NCBI GenBank assembly: GCA_030038255.1
Contig: JASHPH010000323.1
Coordinates: 1 to 64,000, forward strand
Direction of reading: 5' to 3'
Length of the DNA stretch: 64,000 nucleotides
From: Candidatus Sulfotelmatobacter sp.
GTDB taxonomy: Bacteria > Acidobacteriota > Terriglobia > Terriglobales > Acidobacteriaceae
Below the pieces are notes generated by a model. That model did not search any database, was not told where the DNA came from, and worked only from the letters and a program-made list of their open reading frames with translations. Positions 24,495 through 34,151 of this stretch are shown here, one piece after another. Every line of letters begins with the position of its first letter. The stretch's first letter is position 1. Position numbers and translations under genes: made by a program.

Positions 24495-27449
24495 ATGCGT
24501 GTCGGTCGCCTGATTCTTTCTTTGTCATTGTGGTCGGCTGTCGTTCTCTTAAGTTTTGCTCTGTCTGGCGCGGGACAAACATCTGCGGCATCTACCCCGG
24601 TCCCTGCTCCCGCAACCTCACGCACCATCAACCTGCCGACCACCAAGACGCTCTCCGCACCATCGCCGGGGCGCATCGGCAGCACCAACAGTTTTCCCGT
24701 GACCATGGTGCTCAGCCCCGACGGGCGCTACGCGGCGATGCTCAACGACGGCTACGGCACGCAGGAGACGCTGGCGCGGCAGTCGATCGCCGTGCTCGAT
24801 TTGCAGACCAATCAGCTCGCCGACTTTCCCGACCCCCGCTTCGACGACAACGCGCACCAGAGCTTCTTCATCGGCCTCGCCTTCAGCTCCGACGGCAGCC
24901 ATCTGTATGCGTCGGTCGGATCGATCACCGATCCCACGGGGACGAAGAAAGGCGATCTGGGAAATGGCATCGCGGTTTACAGCTTTGCTGACGGCAAAGT
25001 CGCGCCCGAGCGTTTCATCCCGATCTCGCCGCAGCCGCTCGCGGAAAACAAGACAGTCCTGAAGGGATTGCGCACAACTCCGCCGCACACGGCGATTCCG
25101 TATCCGGCCGGCTTGGCCGTTATCGCCGACGGCGCAGAGGGAAACAACGATAAGGCAAAAGGGAAGAAGACGAACGGTGTGCAGCCGGGCGGTTCTAAGA
25201 GAAGTAACGACAAACTGCTCGTTGCCAATAATCTTTCCGACAATGTGGTGCAGCTCGACGTGGCGACGGGGAAAATCCTGCAGCGGTTTGATCTGAGCAC
25301 GAACGATCTGATTCCTACTTCATATCCGTACACCTGTGTGGCGACAAAAGACGGTCGCCGCGCCTGGTGCAGTTTGTGGAATGCGTCTCAGGTGGCAGAG
25401 CTGGATCTGACGAGCGGCAAGGTTGCCCGCTGGATCGATGTAAGGAAGTCGCAGAACCCCCTTGCTCCAAGCTCGCATCCGGCCGCGATGGTCTTAAGCG
25501 CAAATCTACCTCCGCCTGGACACCTTCAGGAGGCACGCGGAGAGTCGCTCTATGTCGCTCTGGCAAACGCAGATGCGATTGCCAAGATCGCAACTGACGA
25601 AGGAACAATTCCGCGGTTTTTCGAGTCCCACAATGAAACGCAGAAACATGGAGGCTCATATCCTACCGCGCTTGCAATCAGCACTGACGGAAAACTTCTA
25701 TTCGCTGCCGATTCCTCGCTGGATGCGGTAGCGGTCTTCGACACGGCGCAGCTCGCTTCGGCTCCTCTCGGTTTCATCCCCACTGACTGGTACCCCTCTG
25801 CGCTGGCCGTGCACGGCGACGACCTGCTCATCGCCACGGCCAAGGGCGAAGGCACGCGCGCCAACAAAGACATGGGCAAGACCGTCTACGAGACGAAACA
25901 CAAAGAGCATCCCTACATTCCGACGCTATTGCGCGGGTCGATCGCGCGGCTGAACATTCCGACGACCCTCAGCAAGCTCGACGAATACACGCGCATGGTC
26001 GAGAACGCGAACCTCTTCCACTCCGATCCCGGCACGATGCAGTTTGCGGGCGGACAGAACCCGATCAAGCACGTCATTTACGTCCTCAAAGAGAATCGTA
26101 CCTTCGACCAGATTCTCGGCGACCTGGGCGTGGGCGACGGCGACCCTTCGCTCACCATGTACGGCGCGGACATCACGCCCAACGAACACGCGCTGGCGCG
26201 GCAGTTCGGGGTGCTCGACAACTTTTACGACAGCGGAGAAGTCTCGGGCGACGGCCACGTGTGGTCGACGGCGGCGATCACTTCCGACTACAACGAGAAG
26301 ACGTGGCAAATCGCCTACCGCGGCAAGGAGCGCACGTACGATTTTCAGGGACAGGTGGGGGAAGAATTTCCGCTCGAGCACAACATTCCTGACGTCGACG
26401 ACCCGGGCACTGGATTTCTCTGGGACAACCTGTCGCGCAACAACGTGAGCTACCGCTTTTACGGCGAGTTCGTGTACGCCAGGTGGTGCAACGGCTACCA
26501 TGCCGACTCGGTGGCGACGACGCAACCGGAGGTGAAAGAGCTGTGCCCGCGCAAAGAAGTGCACCAGGGCGAGATGCTGGAGCCGAACGTCGGCAATCCG
26601 CACGCCAGTGCGAGCCCGTGGCCGTGGGCGGTGCCACTGTTCAATGGTGTGAAGGCGTCGAAGGCGGCGTTGCGCGATCACTTTGATCCGCTTTATCCCG
26701 ACTTCAACACGGACTATCCCGATCAGCTGCGCGCCGACGAGTTCCTCAACGAGTTCAACGCGTTCGTGCGCGCACGGCAGGAAAATGCCGGGCCGGAGTT
26801 GCAGATGCCGTCGTTCATCCTGCTGTATCTGCCCGACGATCACACCGGCGGAACGCGGCCGGGGCACGCGCGTCCGGCGGCCAGTGTGGCCGACAACGAC
26901 CTGGCGCTCGGCCGCGTGGTGGAGGCGGTTTCGCACAGTCCGTATTGGGATGACACCGCAATTTTCGTGCTCGAAGACGACGCGCAGGATGGCGCCGACC
27001 ACGTGGACGCGCACCGGTCGATCGGGTTTGTGATCAGCAAGTATTCGCCGGGGTCTAATTCAGCAAGCTCGGCGGCACAGCCCTATGTGGAGCATCGCTT
27101 TTACACGACGGTGAACATGGTGCACACCATGGAAACGCTGCTGGGTCTTCCGCCGATGAACCAGAACGACGCCTACGCTCCGCTGATGACGCAGATGCTC
27201 TCGGGCGCAGGCAACCAGCCGCCGTATTCGGCCGACGACCGCAATCTGAAGAACGGCCTGCTCTATGAGGTCAACCAGCCGAAAGCGCCAGGAGCGAAAG
27301 TGTCGTCGCTGATGGACTTCTCGCGTCCGGATGCGGCCGGGGCGGCGGCATTGAATGAAGTTCTGTGGCGCGACCAGAAGGGAAACACTCCAATGCCCGC
27401 GGCCAAGCACACCGTGTTCCCGGCGGGGGACAGCAGCGGCGAAGAGTAA
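24495..27449 (+). CDS. Secreted bifunctional YncE-like beta-propeller and phosphoesterase (AcpA/PLC-type)
   Basis: 984 residues with a signal peptide (MRVGRLILSLSLWSAVVLL...SGAGQ). Residues about 60-480 form a seven-bladed YncE/NHL-type propeller with recurring LSPDGRYAAML and ISTDGKLLFAADSSLDAV blades. Residues about 510-960 are a phosphoesterase of the phospholipase C/acid phosphatase (PF04185) family: KHVIYVLKENRTFDQILGDL contains the catalytic metal-binding region, followed by DGHVWS and FVLEDDAQDGADHVDAHRS. It probably releases phosphate from esters outside the cell. It begins 118 bases after phoU with AGGAGG before the ATG, so it may be an effector of the Pho regulon. The open frame extends upstream into phoU, but the ATG at 24495 has the ribosome binding site and signal peptide. 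Confidence 0.85.
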   Translation: MRVGRLILSLSLWSAVVLLSFALSGAGQTSAASTPVPAPATSRTINLPTTKTLSAPSPGRIGSTNSFPVTMVLSPDGRYAAMLNDGYGTQETLARQSIAVLDLQTNQLADFPDPRFDDNAHQSFFIGLAFSSDGSHLYASVGSITDPTGTKKGDLGNGIAVYSFADGKVAPERFIPISPQPLAENKTVLKGLRTTPPHTAIPYPAGLAVIADGAEGNNDKAKGKKTNGVQPGGSKRSNDKLLVANNLSDNVVQLDVATGKILQRFDLSTNDLIPTSYPYTCVATKDGRRAWCSLWNASQVAELDLTSGKVARWIDVRKSQNPLAPSSHPAAMVLSANLPPPGHLQEARGESLYVALANADAIAKIATDEGTIPRFFESHNETQKHGGSYPTALAISTDGKLLFAADSSLDAVAVFDTAQLASAPLGFIPTDWYPSALAVHGDDLLIATAKGEGTRANKDMGKTVYETKHKEHPYIPTLLRGSIARLNIPTTLSKLDEYTRMVENANLFHSDPGTMQFAGGQNPIKHVIYVLKENRTFDQILGDLGVGDGDPSLTMYGADITPNEHALARQFGVLDNFYDSGEVSGDGHVWSTAAITSDYNEKTWQIAYRGKERTYDFQGQVGEEFPLEHNIPDVDDPGTGFLWDNLSRNNVSYRFYGEFVYARWCNGYHADSVATTQPEVKELCPRKEVHQGEMLEPNVGNPHASASPWPWAVPLFNGVKASKAALRDHFDPLYPDFNTDYPDQLRADEFLNEFNAFVRARQENAGPELQMPSFILLYLPDDHTGGTRPGHARPAASVADNDLALGRVVEAVSHSPYWDDTAIFVLEDDAQDGADHVDAHRSIGFVISKYSPGSNSASSAAQPYVEHRFYTTVNMVHTMETLLGLPPMNQNDAYAPLMTQMLSGAGNQPPYSADDRNLKNGLLYEVNQPKAPGAKVSSLMDFSRPDAAGAAALNEVLWRDQKGNTPMPAAKHTVFPAGDSSGEE

Positions 27450-27531
27450 GGCTGGCTCAGTAAGGTACCCGCTGTGCAGGCGCCAGTGCAGCAACTTGGC
27501 CCCGGCCGCCTCCGCCCCTTACACTAATTCT

Positions 27532-29172
27532 GTGAAGATTGCTCTCGGGCAAATCGATCCCACGGTCGGGGACTTTTCCGGAAATGCGGCCAAGATCATC
27601 GAATTCTCGCGACGCGCTCAAAGCGCGGGCGCCGGGATGATTCTATTCCCCGAACTGTCGGTGTGCGGCTATCCGCCACGCGATCTGGTGGAGCGGCCGT
27701 CGTTCGTCGCGCGAAATCAGGAGACTGTGGACAAGATTGCTGCCGAAACGGGCGGCATCGCCGTGATCTGCGGACTGGTCACGCCGGCGCATTCGGATAC
27801 GGGCAAGCGTGTGATGAATTCGGCAGCGTTGCTGATGGACGGCAAGATCGCGCTCATCCAGTCGAAGATGCTCCTGCCCACTTACGACGTATTCGACGAG
27901 ATGCGCAACTTCGCTCCCGCCAAGAGCCAGCAGTTATTTTCCTTCTGCGGCAAGCAGATGGCGCTGGGCATCTGCGAGGACGCGTGGAACGACAAGCAGT
28001 TCTGGCCGCGGCGGTTGTACACGGTCGACCCCGTGGAAGCGCTCATCCGGCAGGGCGGAAATTTCGTGCTCAATATTTCCGGGTCGCCGTTCTGGATCGG
28101 CAAGCGCGAACTGCGGCGCGACATGCTGGCCTCGATTGCGCGGCAGCACAAAGTTCCGGTCGTGATGGTGAATCAGGTCGGCGGCGATGACAGCCTGGTG
28201 TTCGACGGATCGAGCATCGTGCTGAACCGCGAGGGCGAAATCATCGCGCAGGGCAAGTCGTTTGAGGAGGATCTCGTCCTGTTCGATCCCGACACGCTGA
28301 CCGGCGAGATGCACGAGCAGATTGCCGGCGACGACGCCAGCGTCTACGCTGCGCTGGTGCTGGGCACGCGCGACTACATGCGCAAATGCGGATTTAAGAA
28401 GGCAATCGTTGGCCTGAGCGGCGGAATCGATTCGGCACTGACCGCAGTGATCGCCGCCGATGCCGTGGGCCCGGAGAACGTGATCGGCGTGGGCATGCCG
28501 GGACCGTATTCGTCGCAGGGCTCGATTGATGATGCACGGCAGCTGGCCAAGAACCTGGGCATTCGCTTCGAGCTGCTGTCGATTAATCCGGCGTATGAAG
28601 CGTACCGCGAGATTCTGAAACCAGTTTTTGCCGGGCAAAAAGAAGACGTGACGGAAGAAAACATCCAGTCTCGCGCCCGCGGCATGCTGCTGATGGCGCT
28701 GTCGAACAAGTTCGGCGCGATCGTGCTTTCGACGGGGAATAAGAGCGAACTGGGCGTGGGCTACTGCACGCTCTATGGCGACATGGTGGGTGGACTCGCC
28801 GTCATTTCCGACGTTCCGAAGACCCTAGTGTACCGCCTGAGCGCATATGTGAATTCGCGCCGCGCGGTGATTCCAGAGGCTACGATCGAGAAGCCGCCGT
28901 CGGCCGAGTTGCGGCCCAATCAGAAAGACAGCGACTCGCTGCCGCCATACGAGATACTCGACGCCGTGCTCGAAGACTACGTGGAAGACTCGCATCCGGC
29001 GGAGCTGATTGCGGCAGAGCGGAGAATCGACCTTGAGACCGTGAAGCGGGTCATTCGCATGGTGGACCGCGCGGAATACAAGCGCCAGCAGGCCGCGCCC
29101 GGCATCAAGATTTCTCCCAAGGCCTTTGGCTACGGTCGGCGCATTCCCATTGCCGCCAAGAGTGAGATTTGA
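27532..29172 (+). CDS. nadE: Glutamine-dependent NAD+ synthetase
   Basis: 546 residues: an N-terminal nitrilase-type glutaminase domain (about 1-250) with the Glu-Lys-Cys triad in LFPELSVCGYPP (Glu41), SKMLLPTYDVFDE and LGICEDAWND, and a C-terminal ammonia-dependent synthetase with the pyrophosphatase P-loop VGLSGGIDSAL and LSTGNKSELGVGYCTLYGD. It amidates nicotinic acid adenine dinucleotide to NAD+ using glutamine. The start is GTG 27532, where the family homology begins; the longer open frame reaches into the upstream gene and is rejected. It appears to be a single-gene unit. Confidence 0.96.
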   Translation: MKIALGQIDPTVGDFSGNAAKIIEFSRRAQSAGAGMILFPELSVCGYPPRDLVERPSFVARNQETVDKIAAETGGIAVICGLVTPAHSDTGKRVMNSAALLMDGKIALIQSKMLLPTYDVFDEMRNFAPAKSQQLFSFCGKQMALGICEDAWNDKQFWPRRLYTVDPVEALIRQGGNFVLNISGSPFWIGKRELRRDMLASIARQHKVPVVMVNQVGGDDSLVFDGSSIVLNREGEIIAQGKSFEEDLVLFDPDTLTGEMHEQIAGDDASVYAALVLGTRDYMRKCGFKKAIVGLSGGIDSALTAVIAADAVGPENVIGVGMPGPYSSQGSIDDARQLAKNLGIRFELLSINPAYEAYREILKPVFAGQKEDVTEENIQSRARGMLLMALSNKFGAIVLSTGNKSELGVGYCTLYGDMVGGLAVISDVPKTLVYRLSAYVNSRRAVIPEATIEKPPSAELRPNQKDSDSLPPYEILDAVLEDYVEDSHPAELIAAERRIDLETVKRVIRMVDRAEYKRQQAAPGIKISPKAFGYGRRIPIAAKSEI

Positions 29173-29255
29173 GGGAAGGATGCGGTTCGATCTCCAGTGA
29201 CGTTCAAAGCCCGGCGCGCGATGGTTTCGGCAGGTTAGCGAGAGGGAAGAGTTGA

Positions 29256-30230
29256 GTGAAAGCCGCCGCTCATACAAGATATGGACCCCCTGATGTCGTC
29301 CAAATCATGGATGTGGAGAAGCCAGTCCCTCGCGATGATGAAGTCCTGATCAAAGTCCGTGCCGCTTCGGTCAATCCATTGGATTGGCGCCTGATGAGAG
29401 GCGCGCCGCTCATTGTTTGTTTGCTGTTCCGGGTGCCCAAACCAACATCCGCACGGCCCGGACGCCCGGGGCGTGATGTGGCCGGACAGGTTGAAGCGGT
29501 CGGCAGAAAGGTAGCCCAGTTCGAACCGGGTGACGAGGTCTTCGGCGTGTGCCAGGGGGCTTTTGCCGAATATGCCTGCGCTTCCGAGTCAAGATTGGTG
29601 CCGAAGCCAGCCAACGTGACATTTGAGCAGGCGGCTTGTGTGCCTGTGGCTGGGCTGAGCGCCTTGCAGGGTCTTCGCGATAAAGGAAGGATTCAGCCGG
29701 GACAGAAAGTGCTGATCAACGGTGCGGCCGGAGGCGTGGGCACGTTCGCCGTGCAGATCGCCAAGTCGTTCGGCGCAGCGGTCAGCGGTGTTTGCAGCAC
29801 GCGGAATGTCGAGATGGTTCGCTCCGCCGGCGCAGATCGCGTCGTGGATTACACGCAGCAGGATTTCACGAAGGGTGAGCAACGGTATGATCTCATTCTC
29901 GACTGCGTGGGGAACCATTCGCTGTCAGCGCTCAGACGGGTCCTGAATCCGAATGGCGTCTGTGTCATGGTCGGTGCACCGAAGAACCCCGTACGCTTTC
30001 TGGCGCGTGCGCTCACTGCGCCTGCATGGTCGGCGCTCGGGAGCCGGAAATTCGCTTTTTTCATCGCGAAAATCAACCAAAGAGATCTGACCCTTATAGG
30101 CGATCTCATGGAGTCCGGAAAAGTGACGCCGGTGATCGACAGGACCTACAAGCTGAGCGAGACGTCGGAGGCCATCAGATACCTGGAAGAAGGACATGCC
30201 CGGGGAAAGGTGATCATCCGTTTGCAGTAG
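29256..30230 (+). CDS. Zinc-independent MDR (quinone oxidoreductase-like) dehydrogenase
   Basis: 324 residues of the medium-chain dehydrogenase/reductase superfamily: a GroES-like N-terminal domain (VLIKVRAASVNPLDWRLM, PGRDVAGQVEAVG) and a Rossmann domain with NGAAGGVGTFAVQIAKSFGA for NAD(P)H binding. The zinc-ligand cysteines are absent, as in quinone reductase-like members. The C-terminus (YLEEGHARGKVIIRL) is typical. The start is GTG 29256 with AGAGGGAAG upstream. The substrate cannot be deduced and neighbours give no clue. Confidence 0.88.
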   Translation: MKAAAHTRYGPPDVVQIMDVEKPVPRDDEVLIKVRAASVNPLDWRLMRGAPLIVCLLFRVPKPTSARPGRPGRDVAGQVEAVGRKVAQFEPGDEVFGVCQGAFAEYACASESRLVPKPANVTFEQAACVPVAGLSALQGLRDKGRIQPGQKVLINGAAGGVGTFAVQIAKSFGAAVSGVCSTRNVEMVRSAGADRVVDYTQQDFTKGEQRYDLILDCVGNHSLSALRRVLNPNGVCVMVGAPKNPVRFLARALTAPAWSALGSRKFAFFIAKINQRDLTLIGDLMESGKVTPVIDRTYKLSETSEAIRYLEEGHARGKVIIRLQ

Positions 30231-30371
30231 CGATGAGAACTAATCGGCAGCCCCCGCCTCGGGAATCCTGCCATGCCGGCGCCTAGGTTACTATTAGACG
30301 AGTGTCACTGAATCTTGCACTATCCTGAACCAGAGTTTTCCCGACAGATCAAAGCGTCCAGAAAGGAAACC

Positions 30372-31283
30372 ATGCGGCGTGTGTTGAAGACCATCATGAT
30401 GTTGCTGCTGGCCGTGGGTGCGGCTGCGGCTCAGAATGCGACAGCGAAACCGTCCACATCCAAGCCCGAGAGAAGCTTGGAAAAATCGAGTGACGTGAAG
30501 TTGCCGTCCGACGCCACGGTCGATTCTTTCCTGCAGCAGACGTTCGGCTACGAGGCCGATCTTTCCTGGAAAATTTCGAGTATCAAGCCGGCGCCGTTCG
30601 GGGGCATCGCAGAGGTGACGGTGGTTCTGGCGAGCCCGCAGGGCCAGCAAGGGATGAAATTTTACGTCACGCCTGATGGAGAGCATGCCCTGGTGGGCGA
30701 CGTGATTCCTTTCGGCGCGCGGCCGTTTGATCCGGTGAAAAGTATCCTCGACAAGGGAACCACCGGCCCGGCACGCGGGCCGAAAGACGCGCCGGTCACG
30801 ATTGTGGAATTCGGCGACCTGCAATGCCCGGCGTGCAAGGCGGCGCAGCCGACGATTGAAAAACTGGTGGCCGAAGAGCCGAATGCGCGCTTCGTCTTCC
30901 AGAACTTTCCGCTGGAGATGCACAACTGGGCGGCCAAAGGCGCGGCCTATGCCGACTGCGTGGCGCGCGCGTCAAACGAAGCATTCTGGAAGTTCATCTC
31001 GAAAACCTATGAAACGCAGTCGGACATCACGTCCGCAACTGCGGACGAAAAGCTGACGGCGCTGGCCGACGGAGCGGGTGTAAAAGGCGCCGACATCGCC
31101 GCCTGTGCGGCGAAGCCAGAGACGAAAGCGCGCGTGGACGCCTCGATCGCGCTGGGCAAACAAGTGGACATCACCGGAACGCCCACGCTGTTCATTAACG
31201 GACGAAGGGTTGGGAACTTCGACGCACGCATGGTGGATACTTACAAGGCGCTGGTGGAGTTCGCGGCGAAAGATGCGAAGTAG
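30372..31283 (+). CDS. Periplasmic DsbA/DsbG-like thiol-disulfide protein with N-terminal domain
   Basis: 303 residues: a signal peptide (MRRVLKTIMMLLLAVGAAAA), an N-terminal region of about 100 residues (SDATVDSFLQQTFGYEADLSW) and a DsbA-type thioredoxin fold (about 125-300) with the active site QCPACKAAQ and the cis-proline segment ITGTPTLFINGRRV. The N-terminal region resembles a DsbG/DsbC-like dimerisation or substrate domain, but the match is weak. It should oxidise or isomerise disulfides in exported proteins. The start is ATG 30372 with AAAGGAA upstream; an upstream in-frame ATG lacks both signal peptide and ribosome binding site. It converges on the secretin gene with 17 bases between stops. 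Confidence 0.87.
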   Translation: MRRVLKTIMMLLLAVGAAAAQNATAKPSTSKPERSLEKSSDVKLPSDATVDSFLQQTFGYEADLSWKISSIKPAPFGGIAEVTVVLASPQGQQGMKFYVTPDGEHALVGDVIPFGARPFDPVKSILDKGTTGPARGPKDAPVTIVEFGDLQCPACKAAQPTIEKLVAEEPNARFVFQNFPLEMHNWAAKGAAYADCVARASNEAFWKFISKTYETQSDITSATADEKLTALADGAGVKGADIAACAAKPETKARVDASIALGKQVDITGTPTLFINGRRVGNFDARMVDTYKALVEFAAKDAK

Positions 31284-31300
31284 GCGCGGTACGCTGGATC

Positions 31301-33178
31301 TTACCGCTCGCTGAGCCAGATTTCCGGCGTGTTGTGGATGGAACTGGCCACGATGTGCGGAGTGACAATGATCATCAGTTCGTCATCCTCTTCCTGCTTC
31401 GTATTATTGACCATAAACTGATTGAGGCCGGGGATGCCTCCCAAGCCCGGAATGCCGGTCATGGCCAGCGTGTCGGAAACCGAGACCTGACCTGCGACCA
31501 CGGCGGGCTCGCCCTCTGCCAGGTTGATGCTGCCGCTGAATTCCCGATTGGCGATGACAGGTACGCCATTGGCGGAATCGCCCGTGAGTGAGCGCACCTG
31601 CAGTTCGAGATGCAAGCTGACCGTACCGTTGCCTTGCACCACCGGCTTGGCCTTGATATTCAATCCCAGATCTTCGTAGCTGATAGAAGGGAAGGGCGCA
31701 GTATAGGAATTGTTGCCCAGCACTTGTGCGATCTGCGGGGAGTTGTAAATCGGAGCGTAGCTGGCGTTCTGGATGGGATAGCGCTCGCCGAGGTGGAGGG
31801 TGGCGTCGGTGCCCTGGCCAGCGCGCAAGGTGACATTTTCGAGGCTGCGCGCCCAGGACTCGTTCACCGAGAGGTTGGCAGCGAGCTGATCCAGGCTGAG
31901 TCCCATGAAGGTAAGCCCGCCTCCGAACGTAGCCAGAGGCTGGCTGAAGATGGAGTTCTGGCCGCCCTGCAGTTGCGCCAGGAGCCCCGATAGCGCCGAG
32001 CTGCCTGCCTGATTGATGCCGCCGGAGGAAATCAGCTGATTGATGAGCTGCTGAAGATTCTGCCCGCCCAGGGACGCCACGAGCGCAGCGATGGCTGAGG
32101 ACGGAATGTTGTACAGGTTGAAGGTGTCGGGAATGTGCAGGCCGATGTTGCGCATGAGCTGGTGATCAAGCTGGTAGACGCGAACATCAAGCAGCACCTG
32201 GGGACGTTCATTGCTCCACTGGGCGAGCAGTTGCGAGCAGGCAGCAAGCACGGGAGCAGTGGCGCGGATTTCAATGGTTTCGAGGCTCTGTCCCTGGGTG
32301 ATGGTCTTCAGGTCCAACAGAGTTCGCAGCGCGTTGACAATGTCGGTCGCTTCCTGTGGCGAGGAATGAGGGGGCAGCGGGAACGTCTGGAGCAGCACGC
32401 GGTCCAGCCGCTTGTGGTTCTCGGGATTGTCGGCGGCCACCAGAAACTGTTTTGGACCGAGCGTCGTCCACATGGTTTTGCCGACCGCGCCGGCCAGGCG
32501 CATGGCGGTGGCGAAGTCGAGGTCGTCGACGAAGAAGCGCACCTGGCGTGACGGCATAGTGTCGTCGAATTGGGCATTCAGACCGTAGACGCGGGCAATT
32601 TCGTTGTACAGGCCGCGGAGATCGCCGCGGTAGTGAAAGCTGGTGTGGTCGCTCTTGGGCTCGATCTGGACTTCGCCCGCCAGCTCTGGCTGCGGAGGCA
32701 GGGAAACGTGCCGGGGATCGGGCGTGGAATCGCGGCTGGACTCGGCGAGTCGTTCGCGGGCGTAGGTGTTGTCCGGGTCGAGCTCGAGCGCGGCGCGGAA
32801 CTCGGCGGCTGCCTGCGCATTCAGGTATTCCAGCAGGAACTGATTGCCGCGCTCGATGTGGTCGTGGACCAGCCTGGCCTGTACGAGATTACGAGCGGTG
32901 AGAAATTGGGTGTTCTGCGGCGCCAAGCGTGCGGCTTCGTCGAACTGGTGGAAGGCCTCCTCCAGATGCTGCTGATTCTCGAGTTTCAGGCCGCGTGCAA
33001 ATGCATTGCGGGCTTCCTTCAGATCTTTCTTCGTGGGCACGCAGTTCACCGCGCCGGGAGTGCCGCAGGTAGGTGTAGGGCTCGCGGCGGTCGGGAGATC
33101 GCTGGCGGAAGCGGGCAGCGACAGTACTGTCGCAAGAAGACCCGCGACAAGATTCCCGATGTAAGACATGCAGCGCAT
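31301..33178 (-). CDS. Secretin (GspD/PilQ family) with N-terminal TPR region
   Basis: 625 residues: signal peptide (YIGNLVAGLLATVLSLPASA), a TPR-like region (about 55-140, KEARNAFARGLKLENQQHLE and FRAALELDPDNTYARERLAE), short secretin N-domains (about 180-350) and the C-terminal secretin barrel with YEDLGLNIKAKPVV, INLAEGEPAVVAGQVS and DELMIIVTPHIV. Secretins form the outer-membrane pore of type II secretion, type IV pilus or Tad systems. No other secretion or pilus gene is adjacent, and it is the last gene of a long minus-strand run behind the YmdB and M48 genes. The ATG at 33178 leads directly into the signal peptide. Which machine it serves is unknown; a Tad locus exists at the left edge but is 30 kb away. 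Confidence 0.88.
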   Translation of the reverse strand: MRCMSYIGNLVAGLLATVLSLPASASDLPTAASPTPTCGTPGAVNCVPTKKDLKEARNAFARGLKLENQQHLEEAFHQFDEAARLAPQNTQFLTARNLVQARLVHDHIERGNQFLLEYLNAQAAAEFRAALELDPDNTYARERLAESSRDSTPDPRHVSLPPQPELAGEVQIEPKSDHTSFHYRGDLRGLYNEIARVYGLNAQFDDTMPSRQVRFFVDDLDFATAMRLAGAVGKTMWTTLGPKQFLVAADNPENHKRLDRVLLQTFPLPPHSSPQEATDIVNALRTLLDLKTITQGQSLETIEIRATAPVLAACSQLLAQWSNERPQVLLDVRVYQLDHQLMRNIGLHIPDTFNLYNIPSSAIAALVASLGGQNLQQLINQLISSGGINQAGSSALSGLLAQLQGGQNSIFSQPLATFGGGLTFMGLSLDQLAANLSVNESWARSLENVTLRAGQGTDATLHLGERYPIQNASYAPIYNSPQIAQVLGNNSYTAPFPSISYEDLGLNIKAKPVVQGNGTVSLHLELQVRSLTGDSANGVPVIANREFSGSINLAEGEPAVVAGQVSVSDTLAMTGIPGLGGIPGLNQFMVNNTKQEEDDELMIIVTPHIVASSIHNTPEIWLSER

Positions 33179-33312
33179 CGTTTTTGATTCTAACGTGATT
33201 TTGGGCAGCGGGCTCGCGCCGATAGGACCTCGTACCTTCGGTGCAACGCCATGAAAGAACGCGAGGCCTGCTAATTCTTGCAGCTTTCTGGCGGAGCTAA
33301 AAGGAGGACAGG

Positions 33313-34104
33313 CTAGCTCAGCATCAGGCGCTCGATTGAGCGCGCCTTGCCCGTCTCCTCGTCGCCGTCGATGACCACGGCGCAGAGGCGCACGTCGCCG
33401 GTGGCGGGTTCGAAGCGAACCGGCATGCCATTGAGAAACCTTCCCACGACCAGTTCTTTCTTCACGCCGATGACGCCGTCGTAAGGGCCGGTCATACCGA
33501 CATCGGTCACGTACGCGGTGCCATTCGGCAGGACACGCTCGTCGGCGGTAGGGACGTGCGTGTGCGTGCCGATGACGGCGGTGACGCGGCCGTCGAGATA
33601 CCAGCCGAGCGAAATCTTTTCCGATGTCGCTTCCGCGTGCATATCGACGACAATCACTCTCGCGTCGATCTTCTGCAGAAGCTGATCGGCAATGCGGAAG
33701 GGATCATCGTTCGAGGCCATGAACACGCGCCCTTGCAGATTGATCACGGCGTAGGGAATTTTCCCCTTGAAGCCTTGATAAACGCCCCATCCCGGCATGT
33801 CGGCGGGGAAGTTGGCCGGGCGCAGCACTCGGCGCGCGGGGCCGCGGCCATTGCCTGCGGCCATCTGGAAGTAGTCGACGATTTCGCGCTTGTCCCAGAC
33901 GTGGTTGCCGGTCGTGATGACGTCGATGTTGAGTTCGAGAAGTTCTTCGGCCAGATCCGGCGTGATGCCGAAGCCGGCGGCGGTGTTCTCGCCGTTGGCG
34001 ATGATCAAATCGATTTTGTGATCGCGAACGATTTCAGGCAGACGGTCTTTGACGATGGTGCGGCCCGGGCGGCCGAAGATGTCGCCGATGAAGAGAATGC
34101 GCAT
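33313..34104 (-). CDS. ymdB: YmdB-type metallophosphoesterase
   Basis: 263 residues of the TIGR00282 family. All di-metal centre motifs are visible: ILFIGDIFGRPG, IANGENTAAG, VITTGNHVWDK, VVDMHAEATSEK and VIGTHTHVPTAD. Bacillus YmdB is a 2',3'-cyclic-nucleotide phosphodiesterase that influences the choice between motility and biofilm. It starts at ATG 34104, 47 bases after the M48 gene on the same strand. Confidence 0.92.
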   Translation of the reverse strand: MRILFIGDIFGRPGRTIVKDRLPEIVRDHKIDLIIANGENTAAGFGITPDLAEELLELNIDVITTGNHVWDKREIVDYFQMAAGNGRGPARRVLRPANFPADMPGWGVYQGFKGKIPYAVINLQGRVFMASNDDPFRIADQLLQKIDARVIVVDMHAEATSEKISLGWYLDGRVTAVIGTHTHVPTADERVLPNGTAYVTDVGMTGPYDGVIGVKKELVVGRFLNGMPVRFEPATGDVRLCAVVIDGDEETGKARSIERLMLS

Positions 34105-34151
34105 GCGATCGAGGCAAAACTTGATGGTAACACGCTCGTGGTCGGACTCGG

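Noticed and set aside
27355..27531. Upstream extension of nadE
   Set aside because: NAD synthetase homology begins at the GTG at 27532 and the upstream part lies in the preceding gene.
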